Assembly: GCA_947493175.1 (NCBI GenBank)
Contig: CANLQD010000003.1
Location: forward strand, 434,001 to 498,000
Length of the DNA: 64,000 nt
From: an uncultured Flavobacteriaceae bacterium
GTDB lineage: Bacteria; Bacteroidota; Bacteroidia; Flavobacteriales; Flavobacteriaceae
Reading direction: 5' to 3'
How positions within the stretch are numbered: the stretch's first letter is position 1; each line of letters opens with the position of its first letter. Below, piece after piece: positions 55,412 through 62,651 of this stretch. Below the pieces are notes generated by a model, which saw nothing but the letters and a program-made list of their open reading frames with translations, was not told the DNA's origin and searched no databases. A program made the position numbers and the translations under genes.

Positions 55412-57715
55412 CTACCGCTTCAGCGTAAAGTGACTTTTGAAAATTTCGCCATCACTGTTTTCGAAACGAAACCAATAATCGGAAGAGGGCAAGGGTAGCC
55501 CTTGATAAGAACCATCCCACCCTTGATCGTTGGGTAGTAACTGCTGAACCAATTTCCCATATCGATCAAAAATATAAACGATAGATTCTGGAAAAAAGGT
55601 ACTACCCTCTATTTTCCAATAATCATTGATACCATCCCCATTGGGCGTAAAGAACTTTTGATATCCAAGGGCAACTACCTCTTTGGATATAGTTGCACAA
55701 CCATTTTTTCCACGAACAAAGACCACATACTTACCGGGCAAGACTTTAAAGCGTGGCTCGTCTTGAAATGTTTCACCATCGAGCGAGTATTGAAAACTTC
55801 CCGGCCTATCAATAGCAATCTGAATTTGAAGATCTTCGGCAAAGTGATTTACAGTAGTCCTAAAATCATCCGGAACTGCTGCCGGTAGTAAATCAAAGTA
55901 AATGGTATTTTCACATTGTTGCCCCTCCTCCAAGTTAGTGACCGTTAAACTATAGGTTCCCAATTCGGTAAGGTTTATCTGCGGTAAATTTCCAATCTCT
56001 TCTCCCGCTGCATTCTGCCAAGACCAGCTATCGAATGCTCCCCCGTTCAATGTCAAAAACGGATTACTGGGGCAGACCACATAGGACTCCTCCAAAACAG
56101 GTTTTGGAAGTGCTACAATGGCAATTTGTACTTGTGATACTGCATAACAATCCTTTAAATCAATATGCTCGACCCGCGCATGCAACGTTTCGATCATTGA
56201 GGTAGTGGAATACTCGTCTTTTGCTATTTCATTTTCCCCCTGGTGCGCATCGACCTCATTTTGAAAATAAGACACTTCGAACGTTTGGGAATCCTGCCCT
56301 CCCAAAACTTTTTCATCCCATTCTTCCAAATCAATAAAGTATTGTCCGGTTTCATCTATATCGCATTGGGCATGGTTGGCATCATGGGCAGTCGGACTTT
56401 CATAAATGGTAATCTGACGTGTCTCGGTTTTTATCCGTGTTCCTATTTCCATGGTAACACTTACCGTATAGGTTCCTACTGCTTCAAATAAGTGCGACGG
56501 ACTCTCTAAAGTAGAAGTATGTCCATCGCCAAAGTCCCAGGTAATGGCATCTATCGGTTCAAGGGTCGTTACCGAAAAGTGGGTCGCATCCCCATAACAG
56601 AAACCTTCGGCCTGTATGCCCAGATCAAAATAAGAAGTAATAAAGGGTGGCAACCCATAGGTACTTTCACCCACCCCTAAATCAATCGCATTGGCTCTAA
56701 AGCCGCAAGCAGCTCCATGCTCCTCAGGATACTCGATAACGGCTAACTTTTTGGCCCCGGCCACGTAAATTTTTCCGTCTAGGGCCAACTGGAGCGCACC
56801 TGTCATTTGAGTGGGGACATTTAAGGGCAGTTTGGTCGTGGCAATGTCCCGTTCCCGTAAATTAAATTGATAAATGTCATCATTGATGATCGATGCGTAC
56901 AATCGATCTCCGTAAGTCGAAAACTCCACTCCGTAAAAGTCTTTTGTTTCAGATTGCAGAAGCACCAGAGGGTTCGAGATGATTCCAGTGGTAGTATCAA
57001 AATCTAGCAATTCGAGCCCCACAAAGGAGTGGCATGCGGCTATCTTGCTTCCATCTGGCGACGTCTTTAGATAGCCCCTACTCTTGAAAACGTCGTTTCC
57101 AGTGCTTGGATAGTCCAAGTTAAACCCGACATTGCTCACCACTGGTTGGGTCGATATTCCATTGGCGGTCACCAGATAGGCTATATAGGCATCGCTGCCC
57201 CAATCGTGTGCCAACACCCAAAAATCGGTTCCATTTCGATGTTTTACCGCCGTTAGCTTTTCGGTCACCAAATCTCTTAGAGGAATATTTTTTTGAATGA
57301 CATCTCCTAAACCATTGGCTGCATCAAGGTCTACCTCCGAAAAATGAAGCCCTCCCCGTAACTGAAAGTAGGTAGTAAAAATATAGTATCGGTTCGGGTG
57401 ATCGGGCTTTGGTATAATAATGCCCGACTGGGTACTGGACGAGTGACCTTTGAGATCAGAACCGTTTGGCATCGGAAGATGACTTCGATTCCATACGGTA
57501 ACCCCATCGGTATAAAAAAGTAGATTTCCGTTTTCATCTGCCATCGTTGCGCAACCTTCCGCGGTACTCAGAGACCCATCCTCTATCACCACCGGAACAC
57601 CGCTATTAAAATCCAAACCGGCGTTCTTACCAAAATACCAGATAGCCGACTCTCGTTGGGCCTGACACACCGGTACGAACAACAGTAGCAGCAGTAAAGT
57701 GATTACTCTTTTCAA
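55412..57715 (-). CDS. Large secreted protein with PKD domain and T9SS type B C-terminus
   Basis: A 767-residue secreted protein. Signal peptide 1-19, an ESAIWYFGKNAGLDFN start that opens a seven-bladed-propeller-like domain (repeated FYTDGVTVWNR, YIFTTYFQL, KIAACHSFVGLELLDFD), a PKD domain (ITWDFGDGHTSTLESPSHLF), an Ig-like part and the type B sorting domain (FFTPNGDGINDYWKIEG, VYIFDRYGKLVQQL, WDGSYQGLPLPSSDYWFR). Function is likely surface adhesion or gliding; not provable. Confidence 0.9.
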   Translation of the reverse strand: MKRVITLLLLLLFVPVCQAQRESAIWYFGKNAGLDFNSGVPVVIEDGSLSTAEGCATMADENGNLLFYTDGVTVWNRSHLPMPNGSDLKGHSSSTQSGIIIPKPDHPNRYYIFTTYFQLRGGLHFSEVDLDAANGLGDVIQKNIPLRDLVTEKLTAVKHRNGTDFWVLAHDWGSDAYIAYLVTANGISTQPVVSNVGFNLDYPSTGNDVFKSRGYLKTSPDGSKIAACHSFVGLELLDFDTTTGIISNPLVLLQSETKDFYGVEFSTYGDRLYASIINDDIYQFNLRERDIATTKLPLNVPTQMTGALQLALDGKIYVAGAKKLAVIEYPEEHGAACGFRANAIDLGVGESTYGLPPFITSYFDLGIQAEGFCYGDATHFSVTTLEPIDAITWDFGDGHTSTLESPSHLFEAVGTYTVSVTMEIGTRIKTETRQITIYESPTAHDANHAQCDIDETGQYFIDLEEWDEKVLGGQDSQTFEVSYFQNEVDAHQGENEIAKDEYSTTSMIETLHARVEHIDLKDCYAVSQVQIAIVALPKPVLEESYVVCPSNPFLTLNGGAFDSWSWQNAAGEEIGNLPQINLTELGTYSLTVTNLEEGQQCENTIYFDLLPAAVPDDFRTTVNHFAEDLQIQIAIDRPGSFQYSLDGETFQDEPRFKVLPGKYVVFVRGKNGCATISKEVVALGYQKFFTPNGDGINDYWKIEGSTFFPESIVYIFDRYGKLVQQLLPNDQGWDGSYQGLPLPSSDYWFRFENSDGEIFKSHFTLKR

Positions 57716-58227
57716 AACAATAGTAGGTTACAGTTTAGGCCAGATTTGGGAATCTAAAAGCCTATGGGAAACTAACGCAGAAAAATCGATTAAAGTACAT
57801 CAATTCTTACAAATTAACATTCGTAAGATTGGCAGTATCAAAGGGTTGAATGCGTTTCTACTTTTTCTTGTGGATTATAAAATCAGCTAGAGAGCTCTCG
57901 GTTATATAATCGTTGTCGATACTCCGTTTCTTGATTAATTCACTCCTGATTTGAAGTAGCATCTCTAAAAAGCGGTGTACCTCGGCCATTGGTATGTTAA
58001 CCGGCATCGTTCATAAAAACGCAATTTCTTTAAAATCTTGCATCTTCAGAATACTAAGGGAACCTTAAAATTATACCAAGTGACTGTCCGGAAATCAGTG
58101 AGCATTCCTTTAAAACGTATCATCAAGAGTGGAATCGTTTACAAAAAAGTAAATCTAAAAAGTCTCATAGAACTTTCATTTAAAATGACTGATCACACAA
58201 AGCTCACTTTATACCAAGTAAAGAAAG
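57716..58227. other. 510-bp intergenic region with one small possible gene
   Basis: Between the T9SS gene start and the end of the anti-sigma-like gene. Apart from the small ORF at 57858-58007 (minus) no gene or terminator is supported. TTATACCAAGT occurs twice (about 58072 and 58210). Confidence 0.45.
57858..58007 (-). CDS. Small 49-residue hypothetical protein
   Basis: ATG at 58007, stop at 57858. The product starts MPVNIPMAEVHRFLEMLL and is helical and charged (RSELIKKRSIDNDYITESS), ending IIHKKK. Composition is protein-like and lies in an otherwise empty region; no clear ribosome binding site was identified (Bacteroidota often lack one). No homologue recognised; could be the last part of a decayed gene. 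Confidence 0.35.
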   Translation of the reverse strand: MPVNIPMAEVHRFLEMLLQIRSELIKKRSIDNDYITESSLADFIIHKKK

Positions 58228-59094
58228 CTAGTCCTTTGAAAGTTCCTCTTCTACATAAGTTTCGGAAACTTCTTCTAAATGAGGCTTTCCGATTGGGATA
58301 CCATTGATTAGAGAAGCCCGTAAATAATACGTTTTTCCTGCTTCCAAGTTGATGTCTACCGTTTTCTGCTTGATACTGAATCGAATCTTGCCCGGACTCA
58401 GTTCCAATACTTCATATCCTCCGTTCTTAACCTTTGCAATAGTTTTTCCGTTTCCCTTTAGATTGAAGACCCAACCAAAACCTATTATTTTTTTTGGTCT
58501 GTACACATGTACTCTCGCTACCTTTTTTTCCACATACCGAAAAAGGGTTTTGCTATTATTATTTCCTGAAGGTACATCAAGTTCAAGATGTTTCCTTGAA
58601 TGTACGATTGAGGGTGTTACTACCTCTGATGCTACTTTCGGCGTTTCCCTAAATTCAATCGAAGGGTTTGTTGTATCTTGTTTTATCATGTTTTTATTTG
58701 GAATGGATGATTCCATTTTTTCAACGACTATCGTGTCGGCCGGTTTCCCATTATTTCTTGTTGTATCAACCTGAAAAGGTAAAGCGGTAGGTTTAATCGG
58801 TTTCGTGTTGGCCGGTTCCCTGTTATTTCTTGCCGTATCAACTTGAAAGGGTATTACGGTGCGTTCAATTGGTTCCGTGGATTGATCGGGTTCTACGATA
58901 TCAAAATAGTAGAATAAACCAATCGCAATGCATACCAAAATGCCCACACTTAGATACCAATTATTGCCAAAGCCCCTTTTGATTCTTGGCTCAATTCTTT
59001 TCCATAAAACTTCCTCATCGAAAATGATTTCAGGTACCATATTCAATGTTTCCAGTTTACTTTTTACCATATGGTCAAACGCTTCTTCTTTCAT
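58228..59094 (-). CDS. Anti-sigma-like membrane protein fused to a DUF2846 domain
   Basis: A 288-residue protein. Residues 1-40 form a short cytoplasmic helix-rich segment (MKEEAFDHMVKSKLETLNMV), 45-64 a transmembrane helix, 70-190 a Pro/Thr-rich linker with a duplicated 10-mer (PFQVDTARNN, PFQVDTTRNN), and 191-288 a DUF2846-type domain (ARVHVYRPKKIIGFGWVF, AKVKNGGYEVLELSPGK, VDINLEAGKTYYLRA). The DUF2846 part is close to the stand-alone protein at 59671. Overlap of 4 bp with the sigma gene and the short cytoplasmic part before one helix suggest an anti-sigma factor sensing through a periplasmic DUF2846 domain; inferred. Confidence 0.8.
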   Translation of the reverse strand: MKEEAFDHMVKSKLETLNMVPEIIFDEEVLWKRIEPRIKRGFGNNWYLSVGILVCIAIGLFYYFDIVEPDQSTEPIERTVIPFQVDTARNNREPANTKPIKPTALPFQVDTTRNNGKPADTIVVEKMESSIPNKNMIKQDTTNPSIEFRETPKVASEVVTPSIVHSRKHLELDVPSGNNNSKTLFRYVEKKVARVHVYRPKKIIGFGWVFNLKGNGKTIAKVKNGGYEVLELSPGKIRFSIKQKTVDINLEAGKTYYLRASLINGIPIGKPHLEEVSETYVEEELSKD

Positions 59095-59615
59095 TTCCTT
59101 TTGCCCATTAGTTCTTGTAACTTTTTTCGAGCCTTGGTCAGTTGAGATCTTGAGGTACTTTCCGAAATATTCAATCTTTGACCTATTTCCCTATGAGAAT
59201 ATCCTTCTACTGCATATAAATTGAAAACCGTACGGTAGCCAACCGGCAAGGAGCGAATTAATTTGTAAATATCTTCAGCCATCAGATCATCTTCAACGGA
59301 ATGGTCGATTTCAACTTGAAAAGTGACTTTATGATCTGAAAACTTAATTTTCTGTTTTCGTAAAAACATCAAGCATTCGTTGACCATAATCTGCTTTATC
59401 CAACCTTCAAAACTTTTTGAGTCTCGATATTCCATTTTTGAAAGGTTTGCAAAAACTTTTATAAAGCCTTCCGACAGAATCTCCTCGGCATCCTCTTTTT
59501 GCTTCACGTACCGATAACAATGCATGAACATTTTCTGCGCAAAGGCTTTGTAAAGCGCTTTTTGTGCATTCCTATTGCCCTTCCTACATTGTATTACTAT
59601 ACCTTTACTAATCAA
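59091..59615 (-). CDS. ECF-type RNA polymerase sigma factor
   Basis: A 174-residue sigma factor: region 2 (AQKALYKAFAQKMFMHCYRY, EEILSEGFIKVFANLSKMEY, GWIKQIMVNECLMFLRKQ) and region 4 (LPVGYRTVFNLYAVEGYSHR, EIGQRLNISESTSRSQLTKA). The short length and absence of regions 1 and 3 are normal for ECF factors. It is translationally coupled to the DUF2846 fusion at 58228. Confidence 0.93.
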   Translation of the reverse strand: MISKGIVIQCRKGNRNAQKALYKAFAQKMFMHCYRYVKQKEDAEEILSEGFIKVFANLSKMEYRDSKSFEGWIKQIMVNECLMFLRKQKIKFSDHKVTFQVEIDHSVEDDLMAEDIYKLIRSLPVGYRTVFNLYAVEGYSHREIGQRLNISESTSRSQLTKARKKLQELMGKRK

Positions 59616-59670
59616 AAGAAATCAGATTACTACTTATTATTAAATGATTGGAGCATTGTTGCACATTACC

Positions 59671-60063
59671 CTATTCAATTTCAAGTTCAGATCTTGCGAA
59701 AGATTCGGTAACCTCAATAAGCTCAATATTTCCGACAAAACCATCCCGTATAAGATAAGTTCGTAGGTAGTAGCTTTTACCCGCTTCAAGGTTGATTTCA
59801 ATGGTACGCTTTTTAATATTGAATTTGGTCATTCCAGGCGCTAACTCCAGGGTCAGGTGTTCCCCGTTTTTTACGCTGGCTATCTTTTCCCCGTTGGCCT
59901 GAAGCTTGAACACCCAACCAAAGCCGGCAAATTTTAATGGTCGGTACACATGTAAAATGGCCGTTTTCGTTTTGGGAGGATCTATGCTATGGCTACCAAT
60001 GCCAAATAACGGAACAAAAAGCAATCCCAGAAATAGTACCATAAGTTGCGTTTTCCTTTTCAT
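59671..60063 (-). CDS. Exported DUF2846-domain protein
   Basis: A 130-residue protein with signal peptide (MKRKTQLMVLFLGLLFVPLFG) and a single DUF2846 beta domain (AILHVYRPLKFAGFGWVFKL, ASVKNGEHLTLELAPGMTKF, IEINLEAGKSYYLRTYLI). About half of its positions look the same as in the C-terminal domain of the anti-sigma-like fusion. It lies 55 bp upstream of the sigma gene on the same strand, so the three may form one operon. Confidence 0.85.
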   Translation of the reverse strand: MKRKTQLMVLFLGLLFVPLFGIGSHSIDPPKTKTAILHVYRPLKFAGFGWVFKLQANGEKIASVKNGEHLTLELAPGMTKFNIKKRTIEINLEAGKSYYLRTYLIRDGFVGNIELIEVTESFARSELEIE

Positions 60064-60342
60064 ATTTACATTTTTTTATTTCTAATGCATTAACTGCTAA
60101 TTTCTACTTAAAAGAATGCATTTTTATACCAACACGCTGCTTCGCGGATCATAAACTATTGGATACAAGCATGTATTTATAAGTGTACTGGCACTTAATC
60201 AAAGGATAACATCGAAAAACTGGTGGTAACAAATCCGTTGAAAAGTCATCTTCTAAGAATTGATCAACCCTGACCGAAATTGACTGTAACTTTCATTACA
60301 GACCACTAATCTGATTCTGGTTATCTTCGCCAAAAATTGAAC

Positions 60343-60900
60343 ATGGATTGTATACTTCAACCCTGGCCTTGGTATGTTTCGGGACCGCTTATCACTACGG
60401 TGATGTTGCTACTGATCTATTTTGGAAAAACCTTTGGCATGTCGTCGAACCTACGAACGTTATGTTCTATTGGGGGAGCGGGAAAATATGCCGACTTTTT
60501 TAGATTCGATTGGAAAGCCCAACGTTGGAACCTTACTGTGGTACTAGGAGCAATTATTGGTGGGTTTATAGCCGTCTTTTTTCTGTCGGACCAAACTCCG
60601 ATCGATCTGAACCCACAAACTGTTACAGATTTATCGGAACTTGGATTCAAACAGGTAGGGCAAACCTTGTTACCACCAGAAATTTATAGTTGGGATACTG
60701 TTTTAAGTGTCAAGGGTATGGCCATTTTAATAATAGCTGGCTTTTTGGTAGGGTTCGGTACCCGCTATGCCGGCGGATGTACCTCTGGCCACGCCATCAC
60801 AGGCCTCAGTAATCTGCAGCTCCCGTCACTCATTGCCGTTATCGGTTTCTTTATCGGCGGTTTGGTGATGACCCATTTTTTACTCCCCCTAATTTTCTAA
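60343..60900 (+). CDS. YeeE/YedE-type sulfur transporter, N-terminal half
   Basis: A 185-residue membrane protein (start ATG at 60343; a TTG at 60337 is an alternative). Several transmembrane helices with the conserved cysteine motif RYAGGCTSGHAITGLS, the selectivity Cys of thiosulfate transporters of the TsuA/YeeE family, and NLRTLCSIGGAG. It is followed 1 bp later by the second half, so the family fold is split over two genes, as seen in Bacteroidota. Confidence 0.9.
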   Translation: MDCILQPWPWYVSGPLITTVMLLLIYFGKTFGMSSNLRTLCSIGGAGKYADFFRFDWKAQRWNLTVVLGAIIGGFIAVFFLSDQTPIDLNPQTVTDLSELGFKQVGQTLLPPEIYSWDTVLSVKGMAILIIAGFLVGFGTRYAGGCTSGHAITGLSNLQLPSLIAVIGFFIGGLVMTHFLLPLIF

Positions 60901-60901
60901 T

Positions 60902-61315
60902 ATGAAGTTTCTAAAATTCTTATTCGTCGGTATCTTTTTTGGTATTGTTTTGGTGAAATCGGAAGCAGTTTCTTGGTACCGCATTTTCGAAATGTTCAAA
61001 TTCCAATCGTTCCACATGTACGGTATCATAGGATCTGCCGTGCTGCTAGGTGCCCTGGGTGTATGGTTCATTAAAAAAAGGAAGGTAAAAAGTATTGAGG
61101 GCAGGGATATTCAGCTTCCGCCAAAAAACAGATCGGTTGCGCGCTACCTCTTCGGAGGAATTATTTTCGGATTGGGTTGGGCCTTGGCAGGGGCCTGTCC
61201 AGGACCTATGTACATATTATTGGGGACCGGGGTCTTCAGTATGCTCATCGTGATAGCCGCGGCTACTCTTGGGACTTTTGCCTATGGACTCTTGCGACAT
61301 AAATTACCGCATTAA
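60902..61315 (+). CDS. YeeE/YedE-type sulfur transporter, C-terminal half (DUF6691)
   Basis: A 137-residue membrane protein with the second cysteine motif GWALAGACPGPMYILLGTG. Starts at the ATG one base after the stop of the first half. The two halves together make one thiosulfate/sulfur-compound permease in the inner membrane. Confidence 0.9.
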   Translation: MKFLKFLFVGIFFGIVLVKSEAVSWYRIFEMFKFQSFHMYGIIGSAVLLGALGVWFIKKRKVKSIEGRDIQLPPKNRSVARYLFGGIIFGLGWALAGACPGPMYILLGTGVFSMLIVIAAATLGTFAYGLLRHKLPH

Positions 61316-61338
61316 AAAGGGGCTATATGAATAGCCCC
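61312..61338 (-). terminator. Terminator-like hairpin for the minus strand
   Basis: GGGGCTAT (61319-61326) pairs with ATAGCCCC (61331-61338), loop ATGA. The A run on the left (61312-61318 region, TTAAAAA) reads as a T run on the minus strand, so it would best stop transcripts coming from the M57-like gene; it may also slow plus-strand transcripts from the transporter. Confidence 0.6.
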
Positions 61339-61370
61339 GATCTAAAAGAGATAAGCCTTAGGTTTTTAGA

Positions 61371-61525
61371 GACTGTTTTGAAATATGTGATTAGAATTTT
61401 TATAGGTCATTTTTAGGGCGATATAAGGCGTAATTTTTAAGCATAGCATTCGCTACGGTTCAAAATTTTAACGTAATAGCATCTAAAAAGGGGCATAAAA
61501 AAATAATTGACATATTTCAAAATTG
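61371..61525. repeat. 155-bp imperfect palindromic (MITE-like) element
   Basis: The ends are inverted repeats: GACTGTTTTGAAATATGT at 61371-61388 and, on the opposite strand, GACAATTTTGAAATATGT at 61525-61508. The similarity continues inwards over most of both arms (TTTTTAT, TTTTTAG, GCTAT, AATTTT), so the whole segment can fold into one long hairpin closing on CATAGC/GCTACG near 61450. No reading frame. It sits 4 bp from the 3' end of the M57-like gene. Confidence 0.75.
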
Positions 61526-61529
61526 TCAA

Positions 61530-62375
61530 TTAGTATAAAAATTCCAAGGCCGTAATATCGTTGTTGTTAAATTCTCCGTTAACACTACTGTTGAAACAGG
61601 CCAACATAATAGAATTGGGATCAAAACCAGCGGGCGTTCCCGGAATCTGAATGGCACCTACACCGGCAGAACCCTCATTTATGTTCTCCCCACAACTTTC
61701 ACGGCTGAAATAGTCGGTATGGCGAAAACCTATTGAATGCCCCATCTCGTGGCAGATCACATGTTCGTTCACGTTATTAGAACTTCCCGCCAAGCCATAA
61801 ATCTGGATGAATTTGTTAGGGTTTCCACCAGAAGGAAAACCAGCAGACCCGCCAGCAACACCTGGATTATTTACCGAGTTGTCATAAATGACCATATCGG
61901 CATTGGTGGAAGCCGCGAAGCGAAGGGAAAATTGTATCCCTAAATTCAACCGATTGTAATTATTCACAGCCCATTGCAATCCGGTTCTACCAGCGCTGCT
62001 CAATGCAAACTGCCCACCGGTATAGCCGATAACGCTGATGACCCTGGGTTGGCTGACCAAATTAGTGGTACGGTACTGCTCACTCCAAATTTCAACGTCG
62101 CCATCCTTTAAATTTTCCATGGCCAGAATTTGCTCATTGCTAAAGAATAAATCCTCTACCATAACGCCCTCTGCGGAACTGCCATCGGGATATTCGTTCA
62201 CAAAAGGTTGTGCAGCTTTTCCATTCAGGTAAAAGCCATCCAGTTTTGCTTTTAATTCGTCACTCACGGCCTCGGGGGAAGCTGTTTCTGTTCCAATATC
62301 CTCTGTCTCACAAGAGGCGATCAGAAACAGTGAAGAGACCATAAAAATTTTCATAAAGTTTTTAAAATTTTTCAT
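61530..62375 (-). CDS. M57-like (HExxHxxGxxH) zinc metalloprotease lipoprotein, second copy
   Basis: A 281-residue lipoprotein (LFLIASCETED) with the zinc site HEMGHSIGFRHTDYF near residue 208 and NSIMLACF downstream, plus FFSNEQILAMENLKD in the N-terminal part. Same layout as the protein at 29895 (SCSEE signal, zinc site, SIMLAC, terminal FLY). Probably an exported peptidase; substrate unknown. Its 3' end abuts the palindromic element. Confidence 0.9.
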   Translation of the reverse strand: MKNFKNFMKIFMVSSLFLIASCETEDIGTETASPEAVSDELKAKLDGFYLNGKAAQPFVNEYPDGSSAEGVMVEDLFFSNEQILAMENLKDGDVEIWSEQYRTTNLVSQPRVISVIGYTGGQFALSSAGRTGLQWAVNNYNRLNLGIQFSLRFAASTNADMVIYDNSVNNPGVAGGSAGFPSGGNPNKFIQIYGLAGSSNNVNEHVICHEMGHSIGFRHTDYFSRESCGENINEGSAGVGAIQIPGTPAGFDPNSIMLACFNSSVNGEFNNNDITALEFLY

Positions 62376-62651
62376 TTTTCAATCCTGTTAATGTTAATAA
62401 ATTATTTAGTCTGAAACTTTGTGCACCAAGTTTCATCCTCGTTAAAATATCAACTTTTATCGATAAACTACATCTATGAAGGAAAAATTCGATGAAATAC
62501 ATGCATTTTTACTTACTTTTCAGAAAAGTTAAAAAAAACCTAATTTTAACTATATTTCCTACAAAAAAACGAGATGTTTTTGGTCGAAAAAAGAATAAAA
62601 ACACTCGTTTTTTTATTGAAATATGATAATTTTAATGGTAATTCCTCCGCT

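Noticed and set aside
57699..58307. Plus-strand frames around the end of the anti-sigma-like gene and in the gap to 57715
   Set aside because: They overlap real genes on the other strand (signal peptide of the T9SS protein, DUF2846 domain) and have no recognisable domain.
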